From the NCBI RefSeq assembly GCF_900116365.1, contig NZ_FPAG01000005.1, positions 62,001-126,000 on the forward strand: a DNA stretch of 64,000 bases, read 5' to 3'. The notes beneath the pieces are model-generated. The model saw only the letters and a list, made by a program, of their open reading frames with translations, made no database searches and was not told the origin of the DNA. The position numbers and the translations under genes are program-made. The DNA comes from Zhouia amylolytica. Lineage in GTDB: Bacteria; Bacteroidota; Bacteroidia; Flavobacteriales; Flavobacteriaceae. This document shows, piece after piece, positions 36,695 through 46,308 of this stretch (its first letter is position 1; each line of letters begins with the position of its first letter).

Positions 36695-36724
36695 TTTCAA
36701 AGGCTAACTTAAAAATTAATTGTG

Positions 36725-38254
36725 ATGATACTATTTAAAATACTGGGTATGGCAACCATGTTTTTTATAACCGGATGCAGCCAGACAAATAAGCAAACTA
36801 CCCTAAATAATACCAATGGAGAGCCCGTGGTGATTTCAGGTTCATTTAAACAAATCGAGAGTGCCAGAGACAGCCTAAGAATATACTTTGGAGGGATCGT
36901 TTCCGGCAATCGAAAATTACAAGTCTTGGATACCATGATTTATTCAGATAGTAATGGGAGGTTTAGCTTTACATCTTCAAAGATTTCTGAAAATCAACGA
37001 ATAACTATTGCGTTTTATCGCAAAAGGAACAGTTCTGGTCGGTATTATAATGCATTTAGAGACTATTTGGTAAGTCCTGGAGATACCATAAAAGTACAAG
37101 TGGATAGAAGAGGAGATAAAGCCACTTATGATTTTTCAGGAAGTTCAAATCCATTTTTTGAATTACAATGTCATTTGGATTTTCAGGCCAATAGCCAGTT
37201 TGACCGATTTAAAGAGCACTATGGGCATACCCTTTACAACCTGGAAATCCATAAGCGATTTGGTATAACGCAGCAGTGGGGTGATTCGATTTTAAACCAT
37301 CAGTTACAGTATTTAAAAGAGTTTAAGCCAAAGCTGCCTTCTAAAATGTATGCAACCATTAAGGCTGAGGTTATTGGTGATAATTATTATAAATATCGCA
37401 ACTATTGGTCGCTTAAAAATTCAAGTCTAACCGATCAGGATAGGAAGGTACTCATGGCAATGGTGGATGATACCTTTCAATCACTGATTAAAGAAAATGA
37501 AGTTGCCAACTCATGGAAGAGTGTAAAATACTTATCATTATTACCCATTGGAAAGTTAATTTTGGAACACCCTAATGACCGGGATTTTGAGTTTGATAAA
37601 ATCTATACAAAAAACTTTTCAGCGCTATGTGATTTTTGGAAAAATGAATTGGATGGAAGACTTCAGGAAATGCTTTTTATTTTCAATCTACAAAACCCAA
37701 AAGTTACTGATACTAATGGTTTTGAAGCGTGTTTGTATACAGGGTATACACTGATTAAGTCCCCTGATCTTAAGAAAATAATGCAGCAGTGGTACGGTAG
37801 GAAAGTACGTGGAGCTCAGGCCTATAATTTTAAATTGCAGGATACCTTGGGAAATATGGTACGTCTTGAAGATTTTAAAGGTAAAGTGGTATACCTTGAG
37901 GTTTGGTTTACCGGGTGTGGTGCCTGCAGGGTACTGGCCAAACAGGTAGATCAAAAGGTGTATCCCAAGTTTAAGGATAATAAGGATATGGTCTTTATTT
38001 CCATTTCGATGGATAAGAACCGAAACCAGTGGCTGAAAAGTGTAGCCTCAGAGCATTATGGACTCAAAGAGCATGTACATCTATATACCAATGGACAAGG
38101 AATGAAACACCCATTTATAAAATATTACGGAATCCAAGGAGGACCAACAACCATGATCATTGATAAACATGGAAAAATGTTTTCAGTCACGCCTCCCAAA
38201 ATAGGAAAGTCTAAGGAGTTGATTGCGCTATTGGAAGAGGCATTGGCAAAGTAA
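36725..38254 (+). CDS. TlpA/ResA-like thioredoxin-fold lipoprotein
   Basis: About 509 aa. I start at ATG rather than the GTG one codon before. Lipobox ITGC near residue 17. N-terminal beta-rich region, a helical middle, then a thioredoxin fold with LEVWFTGCGACRVL (redox CxxC around residues 396-399) and cis-Pro GGPTTMII. Such proteins reduce disulfides in the periplasm or at the surface. Third gene of the SusCD operon, 28 nt after SusD. Confidence 0.88.
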   Translation: MILFKILGMATMFFITGCSQTNKQTTLNNTNGEPVVISGSFKQIESARDSLRIYFGGIVSGNRKLQVLDTMIYSDSNGRFSFTSSKISENQRITIAFYRKRNSSGRYYNAFRDYLVSPGDTIKVQVDRRGDKATYDFSGSSNPFFELQCHLDFQANSQFDRFKEHYGHTLYNLEIHKRFGITQQWGDSILNHQLQYLKEFKPKLPSKMYATIKAEVIGDNYYKYRNYWSLKNSSLTDQDRKVLMAMVDDTFQSLIKENEVANSWKSVKYLSLLPIGKLILEHPNDRDFEFDKIYTKNFSALCDFWKNELDGRLQEMLFIFNLQNPKVTDTNGFEACLYTGYTLIKSPDLKKIMQQWYGRKVRGAQAYNFKLQDTLGNMVRLEDFKGKVVYLEVWFTGCGACRVLAKQVDQKVYPKFKDNKDMVFISISMDKNRNQWLKSVASEHYGLKEHVHLYTNGQGMKHPFIKYYGIQGGPTTMIIDKHGKMFSVTPPKIGKSKELIALLEEALAK

Positions 38255-38259
38255 TCTTG

Positions 38260-39318
38260 TTATGGGAGGTTTAGCCTAAATTTTACAAGGTGGTCATCGT
38301 ACAAGGCTGTAAGATGGTGGTCTGTGATGGTGAAGTCCTTTAAGGCTTGATTCAAATACCTTGGGATATAGAAGCTATAGAGGTACCTTTTTAATCCAAG
38401 GTCATATACATCAATTACTGTTTTAGTATTAAATACATCAGGGTCCTCATTTTGGGCCCTGATATTGGATTGTACAAAAAGCATATTCTTATAAACCCTA
38501 CTATTTTTATTTACTATAAGTGGTGGAGCAGATAAACTATGTTGAACCTGGGTTCCTTTATTGATCTTGGTAACCTTTATCTGTGCCTTATTTATAGTGT
38601 CAATAGTATGGCCTTTAAATTTCAGATTTAGATCATAGTCCAGTACCATAAATTCATTTCGATACCTATAAACGTAAACGAGCGTACCAGTGCGATGATC
38701 AATCAAAAGATCACCTTCAGTACAAAACAAACCATCTACCTGTTTGGTAAGAAGATCAGGTTTTTCAATTGTTTTTTGAGGGTTTAAAGTTGCTTTGATA
38801 AGAATGTTTTGTTGGTACTTGGAGGCATATGATTTTAAAATGTATTGGCTTTTATCAATTGCAAGGATGCCTGAAAAGGTGGTTTTTAAAGTGGGTATTA
38901 CTTGTAGACTGTCCAAATTTGGACTTCCATATAATACCATGGGAGTAATTCCTTCAGTAAAATAGATTCCTGATGGATGAGCTTGTGGCTTTAATAGTTT
39001 CCATGCTATTTTAGCGTGCTTAGGAGCCTTATAGGTTTGACTTTTCCAAGTGCTTGTCTGGGTATTGAATATTGAAATCAATAAGGGATTATGGTGGGAG
39101 CTTAGGTAAATATCAGTTGCAGTGGCTCCGATAATACTTTGATGTGCACCGATCGCAGTCGCTTCCCAGGATGGTAATATGTTAGGAGGGAACTTTCTTA
39201 AAAATCCACTACCAATACTTGTTGAAGCGGTAGATCGCCATTGAAGCATCACAATGATTCCTAAGCTTGTAATGATGGCTATTAAAATAATGAAAAGCCT
39301 TTGACGAGTCATACTCAC
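38260..39318 (-). CDS. Hypothetical membrane-anchored propeller-like protein
   Basis: 352 aa with one N-terminal membrane helix (RLFIILIAIITSLGIIVML) and a large extracytoplasmic, strand-rich part with repeating hydrophobic strands (TDIYLSSHHNPLLISIF, GTLVYVYRYRNEFMVLDYDL). Looks like a six-bladed beta-propeller of the BF3164/TolB-like sort, but this is inferred from pattern only. Last gene of a leftward three-gene operon with the DUF6520 and MauE-like genes; converges with the TlpA-like gene at 6 nt. Confidence 0.65.
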   Translation of the reverse strand: MSMTRQRLFIILIAIITSLGIIVMLQWRSTASTSIGSGFLRKFPPNILPSWEATAIGAHQSIIGATATDIYLSSHHNPLLISIFNTQTSTWKSQTYKAPKHAKIAWKLLKPQAHPSGIYFTEGITPMVLYGSPNLDSLQVIPTLKTTFSGILAIDKSQYILKSYASKYQQNILIKATLNPQKTIEKPDLLTKQVDGLFCTEGDLLIDHRTGTLVYVYRYRNEFMVLDYDLNLKFKGHTIDTINKAQIKVTKINKGTQVQHSLSAPPLIVNKNSRVYKNMLFVQSNIRAQNEDPDVFNTKTVIDVYDLGLKRYLYSFYIPRYLNQALKDFTITDHHLTALYDDHLVKFRLNLP

Positions 39319-39369
39319 TGCATTTTAAAATAGGGAATGGGAGCTTCCCATTCCCCTTGATGTTAATAA

Positions 39370-39618
39370 TTAAGGTCTGCGCGATTCAATAACAGGATTA
39401 TCACACTGTGACTGACTTAGCTTTGTTTCGTATACAGTGAACTCACATAAAGTACCTGTATTTAAAGGATCACAATTGGTTTCAACACATTGACCAGAAC
39501 CGTTAATACGATAGTATTGATCGGCAAGGTTTTCCGTCGGTACATTGGTACTTGCAATGGCAGCTGCTACAGCCACCAAAAAAGCAGTACTTCCTATGAT
39601 TAATTTCATTTTTTTCAT
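39370..39618 (-). CDS. DUF6520-type small secreted peptide
   Basis: 82 aa. MKKMKLIIGSTAFLVAVAAA signal-like helix, then a short Cys-containing mature part (QCVETNCDPL, TLCEFTVYE, QCDNPVIES; four cysteines). Short secreted proteins of this kind in Flavobacteria are grouped as DUF6520 and tend to sit beside MauE-like membrane proteins. The four cysteines suggest disulfides made by that partner (inference). Confidence 0.8.
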   Translation of the reverse strand: MKKMKLIIGSTAFLVAVAAAIASTNVPTENLADQYYRINGSGQCVETNCDPLNTGTLCEFTVYETKLSQSQCDNPVIESRRP

Positions 39619-39641
39619 AATTGAAAGAATTAATATGATGC

Positions 39642-40130
39642 CTACTCTTTTAGGTTTTCGGCTTCCCCTTTCTTATCGCGATAAAATATCTTGAGATCTA
39701 TAGTTGTTGTAAGCTTCGGATATAATCCTATGGCTATAATAGCCAGTAGTATAAATAGCATGTTAAAAATTAAGTGATCTTGCCAACTGAGATTTTCTAA
39801 AATGCCTCCACAGGAACAAGGGATGTAATCACTAAAATTTAGGATGGCAAGAATGTAAAAGGTAAAAAGGCTCATTAGAAACAAACAGGCATAGAGGGCC
39901 AGGAGTTTGAATTTGGGAATAAGGATGGCTATGGCAATTAGGATTTCCAGCGCAGGAATCACCCATGCGACATACTCTGCATAGGGGGTGAGCAGGGGTG
40001 ATTGACCAAGCTGGCTTCGAAATTCAGGGAATTCAAAGAGTTTAGTCAGTCCGGCATAAGTAAAGAGGAGAATAAACATCCAGCCTACCAGATCCACTAT
40101 TAAATTCCTTTTATTTTCGAACCATTTCAT
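39642..40130 (-). CDS. MauE/DoxX-like redox-associated membrane protein
   Basis: 162 aa, four predicted membrane helices (about 10-27, 50-70, 75-97, 118-140). FTYAGLTKLFEF after the first helix and PCSCGGIL before the last are typical of MauE-like proteins, with two cysteines as a likely redox pair. It probably handles disulfide formation or electron transfer for exported partners. First gene of the operon with DUF6520 and propeller-like proteins. Confidence 0.85.
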   Translation of the reverse strand: MKWFENKRNLIVDLVGWMFILLFTYAGLTKLFEFPEFRSQLGQSPLLTPYAEYVAWVIPALEILIAIAILIPKFKLLALYACLFLMSLFTFYILAILNFSDYIPCSCGGILENLSWQDHLIFNMLFILLAIIAIGLYPKLTTTIDLKIFYRDKKGEAENLKE

Positions 40131-40215
40131 ATCAATTGAGGGTAATTGAAGTGTTATGGTGTAAAATTAGCTGGATTGGTTTTTCTACTGGGGGAGAATG
40201 TTGATCTGCGAGGTA

Positions 40216-41184
40216 TTAGGTGTTAGGGGTGTTGAAGGTATTTCTAAGAGCGGTAGGGGTGTACCCATAGCGCGCCTTGAACTCTCTGGAGAAATGTGTT
40301 TGGTTTTTAAAACCACTGCTAAGAGCTATCCGCTTAAATGAATATTCGGTGTTTTTAATCAGCACATGCGCATTTCTAAGACGCTCACTTTTTAAAAACT
40401 GAAATACCGTAGTACCATATAGTTCCTTAAAGCCCCGTTTTAGTTTGTACTCATTGGTTCCAAACATTAGCGATAGATCCCTAAGGGTGATATCTCTATT
40501 ATCAAGGTTGTTTTTTAAATATTCGCCTATCTCCCGCAGCTTTTTGATATCGGAAGTGTTTAGATAGCTTCTTCTGGGTACGATTTTTCGATTTTTTTGT
40601 TGTTGCAGGTTTTGGGCGATCTGTTGCCGAAGTTGAAGCTCTTCAATTTTTGGATTTTTAAAAATTTCAGAGGCCATTATCAGGTAGTGAGGTGTATTTG
40701 ATGTTGGTAATAACAGCTTTCGAAATAAACATCGTAGAGGTAACTCTAAATGATCTTTAGTTTTAAAGGTAAGTGCGATATATTGTTCGCTGAAGCTACT
40801 TTTTGAAGCTTGCTCTTTTAATTGGTTCCAAGCCTTAAGGCTTTCAGGGGTGTATAAAGGAGCTATTAAGCCACCGATAAGGTCGGATTTTGAATGTTTT
40901 ATAAGCTCGGGAAATTGATCATTGGTATCCACAACGATAAAATTGGAATCCAGTAGTATAGACAGATGAACACGGGTCATGTAGGTATCATGCAGCGATA
41001 CATAGCCCTGGTGTAAAAAGGAATCTTTGATTTCTTCTGTGACGCTGTTCAAAGTAGCAGAAATCGCCTCTATGACATCAGTGCTGTCGGATCGAGGGAT
41101 TTTGTAAGAAAAATTTCCCTTGGACATCTCAACCAATTGTAAAAATATGTGTTGTAACCTCGGATCTTTTATCATTCGTTCCAT
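40216..41184 (-). CDS. AraC-family regulator with HAMP/PAS-like N-terminus
   Basis: 322 aa. C-terminal AraC HTH pair (about 225-315): RDITLRDLSLMFGTNEYKLK, LRNAHVLIKNTEYSFKRIAL and SGFKNQTHFSREFKARYGYT. The N-terminal third resembles a HAMP-like helical pair (MSKGNFSYKIPRSD) followed by a PAS-like region (LDSNFIVVDTNDQFPELIKH). Same strand as the MauE operon, 86 nt upstream, so it may control that operon or the divergent oxoamine synthase gene. Confidence 0.85.
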   Translation of the reverse strand: MERMIKDPRLQHIFLQLVEMSKGNFSYKIPRSDSTDVIEAISATLNSVTEEIKDSFLHQGYVSLHDTYMTRVHLSILLDSNFIVVDTNDQFPELIKHSKSDLIGGLIAPLYTPESLKAWNQLKEQASKSSFSEQYIALTFKTKDHLELPLRCLFRKLLLPTSNTPHYLIMASEIFKNPKIEELQLRQQIAQNLQQQKNRKIVPRRSYLNTSDIKKLREIGEYLKNNLDNRDITLRDLSLMFGTNEYKLKRGFKELYGTTVFQFLKSERLRNAHVLIKNTEYSFKRIALSSGFKNQTHFSREFKARYGYTPTALRNTFNTPNT

Positions 41185-41230
41185 AATCTAATTACTTTAG
41201 ATGGATGTGCCTTGGCGCTGCTATGGATGC

Positions 41231-41605
41231 TTACTTAAATTCCTTTAAAAACTTTATTCCTTCTTCCTTTGTTTGAACAACGCAAGTAGGAATGGAAGGC
41301 ATATTGCCCTTTACATAAAGCTGTGATAGGATATGAGCTAAAGGGGTATGGGAGATAAAGGCTACGGCCTTGGTTAAAAGGGTACCCTCGGTGGCCAGAT
41401 AGCGACGCGCTTGCTTACTAACTTCTTTAACGCCCTGGATGTTACATAGGATGGGATAAGCTTCACCTTGTTGCAATTTTAAACGATCGGAAACTATGCG
41501 AATCGCTTCCGGAAGATGGATTGCAACGCCCGGTTTATAGTTGAAAAAAAGTATCTCATCCTGGATCCAAAATGACGCTACATCATTTTCAATACAATTT
41601 TTCAT
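41231..41605 (-). CDS. STAS-like (DUF7793-type) small protein
   Basis: 124 aa. ENDVASFWIQDEILFFNYKP, VSDRLKL, YPILCNIQGVKEVSKQARRY and LPLAHILSQLYV-like segments resemble small STAS-like proteins found next to regulators in Flavobacteria. No membrane segment. Divergent from the oxoamine synthase gene and just upstream of the AraC gene, likely the same regulatory unit. Confidence 0.6.
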   Translation of the reverse strand: MKNCIENDVASFWIQDEILFFNYKPGVAIHLPEAIRIVSDRLKLQQGEAYPILCNIQGVKEVSKQARRYLATEGTLLTKAVAFISHTPLAHILSQLYVKGNMPSIPTCVVQTKEEGIKFLKEFK

Positions 41606-41831
41606 GGCACAAATACATATACGGGGTTAAAATACTGATAATTATAATATTAACCCCTAGGAAAATTCCCCTTTTTCTGCTTCGTTATGTCGGAAACGGA
41701 TTTTGATTTGTCTGAAAAGTATTAATTGTAAGTGATTGCCTTTCAGGTGAGTAAGAAATGAATCATTTTGTGTAGTTTCACATTAAAACCGACTGATTTA
41801 AGGCTTTTTGTAATCATTTAATAGCAAAGCA

Positions 41832-44258
41832 ATGGCTAAAATTAAGCACAATAATTTTCTAGATACCGTGAATGAGGTTTTTACCGATGCTAAAAATCAA
41901 GGGGTGTTACACCTTTATGCCGAGGATACTTTTTTTAATGGAAGAAAAATTCAGATCAAAGGCAAGGAGCTTTTCCATTTTGGTACCACAGGGTACCTGG
42001 GCCTTGAACAAGACCAACGATTAAAAAGAGCCGCTGCAGCTGCAATATTTAAATATGGAACCCAGTTTCCACTTTCAAAGACATATATCTCTCATCCACT
42101 ATACAGTGAATTGGAGCAAAAGATAGCTTCCATGTATGGCTACCCTGTTATTATCACCAAGAACAGTACCTTGGGACATATGGGAGTCATACCCAGTGCC
42201 GTATCTGACCGGGATGCCATAGTACTGGATCATCAGGTCCATTGGAGTGTTCAGAGCGCTACCAAAACTTTGAAAATTAGATCGGTCCCGGTTGAAATGA
42301 TTCGTCATAATCGATTGGATCGGTTAGAAGATAAGGTCAAAGCCCTTTCATCAAAACATGATAAGATCTGGTATATGGCCGATGGGGTGTATTCCATGTA
42401 TGGAGATCAGGCGCCGGTAGTAGAGCTTGTAGCCCTGAGTGAAAAATATCCCCAATTGCATCTGTATTTTGATGATGTACATGGAATGAGTTGGATAGGT
42501 AAAAACGGTGCAGGTTATGTGATCAGTAAAATGGGGCAGCTATCGGATCGGATGTTATTATTTGGTACCCTAAGCAAGACCTTTGGGGCCAGTGGTTCGG
42601 TACTGGTGTGTTCCAATAAGGAAATGTATCATAAAATTAAAACATTCGGTGGGCCGCTTACCTTTTCAGCCCAGTTGGAACCGGCATCGGTGGCTGCTGC
42701 TATCGCCTCGGCAGATATTCACTTATCTGATGAAATTTATGATTTGCAAAAAGAACTGCTAGAGCGCATTGAATTGTTTAATTCGCTATTGGAAAAAACC
42801 GCTTTACCGCTGGTGGATAAAAACAATTCGCCAGTGTTTTATATTGGGACTGGAATGCCCATTACCGGGTATAATTTTGTCAACCGATTAATGAAGGAAG
42901 GTTTTTTTGTCAACCTGGGGATCTTTCCAGCGGTTCCGGTTAAAAATACCGGGGTGCGCATCACTATTTCCAGGCATAATGAGCCTAAAGAAATAAAAGC
43001 ACTGGTAGCTGCTATGGAATACCACTTCCCGAAGGCGCTAGCTGCTACCCATACCACGACCCTAAAAGTATTCAGGGCTTTTAATTTATCAACGGATCAT
43101 TTGAAGAAAACTAACCAAATGTCAGCCCATGGCTTACAGCTACAATATCAGCAGTCAATTACCAAAATATCCAAGAAACTTTGGAATGAATTGTTTTCAG
43201 GACAAGGAGTTTTTGATTGGGACGGATTACATTTTCTGCAAGAGGCTTTCAATGGAAATGACTTGCCGCAGGAGAACTGGAGCTTTCATTACTTTCTGAT
43301 CAGGGATCAATTAAATAACCCTGTGCTGGCAACCTTTTTTACCGGCGCCCTGTGGAAGGAAGACATGTTAGCTCCGGAATCCGTTTCTAAACTCATGGAA
43401 AAGGAAAGGGAAAAAGATCCCCTCTACATGACCTCAAAAGTTTTAGGGATGGGATCGCTCTTTACCGAAGGGGAGCATTTGTACCTCGATAAATCACATC
43501 CCCTGTGGCACCAAGCGCTTCACCTTCTTTTTGATAAGCTGGAAAAACTTCAGACGTCATTGAAAACCTCCATGATACTATTAAGAGATTTTGGCAGGGA
43601 TGAACACTTAAATGAATTTTTCCATAACCATGGTTTTGTTAAAATAGCCATGCCTGATAGCTGTCATATAAAAGATTTATCTTGGGAAAGCCCTGAAGCC
43701 TATTTAGCCGGGCTTTCAACCAGATCCCGAAGACATTTTAGAAAAGATATAGCTCCTTTTGAGGCGCATTTTGATATTCAATATTTAGAGCACATACCTG
43801 ATTCGAAAAAGGATCATTATTATCAGCTATTAGGAAATGTTCGAAAAAACAACCTTGGACTCAACACTTTTGCCTTTCCCAAGAAAATACTAACCCTGAT
43901 GGCTAATCACCCCCAGTGGGAGTTTATTTCCTTGACCTTAAAAAAGCAGTATAGTCAGCAGGGTAAAGCCATAGAGGTAGGAGTGATGTTCTGTTATAAG
44001 AATGCCAAAGGCATTTATGTTCCGGCATTTGTGGGCATGGATTATGATTTTGCCTTTAAACATCAGGTGTATCGTCAGTTGCTTTATCAAACCATTAAAC
44101 GAGCAGGAGCTAGCGGGTTTAGTCGAATAAATCTGGGGATGACTGCTGGTTTTGAAAAGAAAAAATTGGGAGCTGATTTAACTCCTACCTATGCTTACTT
44201 GCAGGCCAAAGACAATTTCTCAATGGAGCTTATGGGGATGCTACAGGGAAAAAAGTAG
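41832..44258 (+). CDS. Alpha-oxoamine synthase fused to GNAT-type acyltransferase
   Basis: 808 aa, two enzymes in one chain. Residues about 1-400: fold-type I PLP enzyme of the KBL/AONS/serine palmitoyltransferase/CqsA family (FGTTGYLGLEQD, YFDDVHGMSW, and TLSKTFGASG with the PLP lysine near 250), which condenses an amino acid with an acyl-CoA. Residues about 410-808: FemAB/GNAT-like acyltransferase (SRRHFRKDIAPFEAHF, NLGMTAGFEKKKLGAD). It probably makes an amino-ketone and N-acylates it, but product is unknown. Upstream lie divergent STAS-like and AraC genes; RteC follows. Confidence 0.85.
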   Translation: MAKIKHNNFLDTVNEVFTDAKNQGVLHLYAEDTFFNGRKIQIKGKELFHFGTTGYLGLEQDQRLKRAAAAAIFKYGTQFPLSKTYISHPLYSELEQKIASMYGYPVIITKNSTLGHMGVIPSAVSDRDAIVLDHQVHWSVQSATKTLKIRSVPVEMIRHNRLDRLEDKVKALSSKHDKIWYMADGVYSMYGDQAPVVELVALSEKYPQLHLYFDDVHGMSWIGKNGAGYVISKMGQLSDRMLLFGTLSKTFGASGSVLVCSNKEMYHKIKTFGGPLTFSAQLEPASVAAAIASADIHLSDEIYDLQKELLERIELFNSLLEKTALPLVDKNNSPVFYIGTGMPITGYNFVNRLMKEGFFVNLGIFPAVPVKNTGVRITISRHNEPKEIKALVAAMEYHFPKALAATHTTTLKVFRAFNLSTDHLKKTNQMSAHGLQLQYQQSITKISKKLWNELFSGQGVFDWDGLHFLQEAFNGNDLPQENWSFHYFLIRDQLNNPVLATFFTGALWKEDMLAPESVSKLMEKEREKDPLYMTSKVLGMGSLFTEGEHLYLDKSHPLWHQALHLLFDKLEKLQTSLKTSMILLRDFGRDEHLNEFFHNHGFVKIAMPDSCHIKDLSWESPEAYLAGLSTRSRRHFRKDIAPFEAHFDIQYLEHIPDSKKDHYYQLLGNVRKNNLGLNTFAFPKKILTLMANHPQWEFISLTLKKQYSQQGKAIEVGVMFCYKNAKGIYVPAFVGMDYDFAFKHQVYRQLLYQTIKRAGASGFSRINLGMTAGFEKKKLGADLTPTYAYLQAKDNFSMELMGMLQGKK

Positions 44259-44340
44259 CATAAGTTACTCCTTTCAGGTGATGAGAAAGATGGGCAGGTA
44301 ATGCCCTTTTGACTTTGCAGAATTAAAAAATAAAAGACGA

Positions 44341-45186
44341 ATGGGTGGAAAATTTAATAGCATCATAAATGGCTTTATGGAAAAGCTAAATGATATTGGA
44401 ACCGATAAAAGAATCAATCTTAAAAAGGCAAATGAAGGAATACACCTGTGTAATAATGCCCTTTTTTTACTAAAAGGAATGGTGGAGAAACAGGGGTTTA
44501 ATAGCGTGGATGAAGAGATTTATTTTTTTAAACAGGTCAAATCAGAACCGCTTGGCTACCTGGTGTATTTTACTGAAGTGCGTTCCTGCCAACTGCGCCT
44601 CCCCAAACTTGGATTTCACCATCAGTTATCCTTTTTAAAAAAACGTATCCGACGTATTAATAAGTTCTTTAATCGTAATTGGGATTTTGTTCACTACATG
44701 GAACAAGAGCTCACCTATTTAGACCATCAATATTTTACACGAGAGAATCAAATATTTCCCCTGTACGCGCTTCCGGAGGCCTGTTATCTGGATCCTACTT
44801 TTTTTACCTCCCACGATATGCTATGGGCACGAATAAAAGGCATGAATTCTTATGCCAGGTATATCAAAAACCTGATTCAACAAATCGAAGACCTCCACAA
44901 AAATAATGGCGTATCAACCGCCTTTGATAAAAAATTGCAGTGGACCGCTTCTAAAACGGCACTCACAGAACTTATATACGCCCTGCATAGTGGCCAGGTA
45001 ATTAATGACGGGCAGGAGGATCTTAAAAACATAGCCAATACCTTTGAAATGCTCTTTGATGTAAAACTGGATAATATCTATAAAACTTACTCTGAAATTA
45101 AAGCCAGGAAAGGCAGTAGAGCTAGGTTTTTGGAAGAACTTCAGTTCCGGTTGAATCATCGGATGGACCAGGATGATCAGCTTTAA
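44341..45186 (+). CDS. rteC: RteC domain protein
   Basis: 281 aa. Late part fits RteC: KLQWTASKTALTELIYALHS, then NIANTFEMLFDVKLDNIYKT and ARKGSRARFLEELQFRLNHR. RteC of CTnDOT activates excision genes of Bacteroides conjugative transposons. Here it stands 80 nt after the synthase-acyltransferase and just before the HTH/replication/tra block, matching a role in element transfer control. The N-terminal half is less typical. Confidence 0.85.
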   Translation: MGGKFNSIINGFMEKLNDIGTDKRINLKKANEGIHLCNNALFLLKGMVEKQGFNSVDEEIYFFKQVKSEPLGYLVYFTEVRSCQLRLPKLGFHHQLSFLKKRIRRINKFFNRNWDFVHYMEQELTYLDHQYFTRENQIFPLYALPEACYLDPTFFTSHDMLWARIKGMNSYARYIKNLIQQIEDLHKNNGVSTAFDKKLQWTASKTALTELIYALHSGQVINDGQEDLKNIANTFEMLFDVKLDNIYKTYSEIKARKGSRARFLEELQFRLNHRMDQDDQL

Positions 45187-45426
45187 GTCATGCATAATTA
45201 TGTTACTTAAAAATTCGTAACTACGAACAGGTTACGTTCTGGGTAATATTTAGATCAAACTTCAAGTGATAGTCAAAAAAGTGACTTTTTAATTCTCAAT
45301 AGACCACAAATAGATTCATTTCCTATGGTTTTTATAAATGTTAAATTTTAATGTAACTACGATGACCTTGTGAATAATTGTCTGCGATGCAATTCAAATT
45401 TGTACAACGAAAGTCAAATCAAAGCG

Positions 45427-45477
45427 AAGCCGTCATTTCTAAAAAGCTAAACCGTATCTGGCGGCTTTGTTATTTAA
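45427..45477 (+). terminator. Possible hairpin ahead of the HTH gene
   Basis: AAGCCGTC / GGCGGCTT 8-bp stem with a 25-nt loop, followed by TGTTATTT. Weak; could be a terminator or leader structure. The remaining gap from 45,187 shows no gene. Confidence 0.35.
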
Positions 45478-45490
45478 AAAAACACAAAAC

Positions 45491-45769
45491 ATGGCAGCAA
45501 CAATTATTACCACCGAGGATCTTCGGGAATTTAAAATGGAATTACTCGATGAGCTAAAAGAATTACTACAAAATCAAAATGGTTATAACACTAAAAAGTG
45601 GCTCAAGTCCCATGAAGTCAGAGAGCTTTTGAAGATTTCTCCAGGCACCCTACAAAACCTCAGAATCAATGGTACCTTGCCCTATACCAAAATAGGAGGG
45701 GTCTTATTTTACGATTATAAGGAGATCCTGCAGGTAATGGAAAAAAATAAGGTGCATCATAAATTCTAG
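45491..45769 (+). CDS. Helix-turn-helix (excisionase-like) protein
   Basis: 92 aa from the internal ATG (MAATIITTEDLREF), better placed than an earlier in-frame codon. A helical N-terminus is followed by a MerR/HTH_17 type domain: WLKSHEVRELLKISPGTLQN, NGTLPYTKIGGVLFYDYKEI. Xis-like or regulatory protein common at the head of Bacteroidota mobile elements. Two nt before the next gene. Confidence 0.85.
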   Translation: MAATIITTEDLREFKMELLDELKELLQNQNGYNTKKWLKSHEVRELLKISPGTLQNLRINGTLPYTKIGGVLFYDYKEILQVMEKNKVHHKF

Positions 45770-45771
45770 TA

Positions 45772-46308
45772 ATGGATAAGCAGCACATTAATTACATCAA
45801 ACACCTCAATGGGGTGTTTGAGCATTTTTTGAAAGACAACCGTCTAAATACGAGTCATATCAGTCTTTATATGGCCTTATTCCAATTGTGGAATCTGAGT
45901 TTTTTTAAATCATCATTTTACATCAATCGAGAAGAGGTGATGCGATATGCTAAGATTGGATCTAAGTCCACCTATCATCGGTGTATAAAGGAACTGAATC
46001 ATTGGAATTACCTCTCATATATGCCCTCACATAATCCCCTTAAAGGGAGTAGAATAAAGATGTTTGATTTTGGGACAAGTCCTGAACAAGTAGTGTACCC
46101 ATGTAGTGCCAATTTTGAGACAAGTGGTGGACAAGCAGTGGTACCTTTTATAAAACATAATCAAACCTTAGAAAACCTTAAAACTGAGAAATTTTCAAAA
46201 AAGAACTTTAATCAGTCAAAAAACAAAGCAAATCGGTCTTCGCAGGTTGGCCATAATAAAGACAACCTGCGAACCACTGAGGATAAAAACTATAACCAGC
46301 CATTATGA
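45772..46308 (+). CDS. Mobile-element regulatory/replication protein (winged-helix)
   Basis: 178 aa. N-terminal winged-helix-like region (NTSHISLYMALFQLWN, INREEVMRYAKIGSKSTYHR) followed by a low-complexity basic tail. Proteins like this sit between the excisionase and the AAA ATPase in flavobacterial conjugative elements, probably for replication initiation or control. Overlaps the next gene (ATGA). Confidence 0.7.
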   Translation: MDKQHINYIKHLNGVFEHFLKDNRLNTSHISLYMALFQLWNLSFFKSSFYINREEVMRYAKIGSKSTYHRCIKELNHWNYLSYMPSHNPLKGSRIKMFDFGTSPEQVVYPCSANFETSGGQAVVPFIKHNQTLENLKTEKFSKKNFNQSKNKANRSSQVGHNKDNLRTTEDKNYNQPL

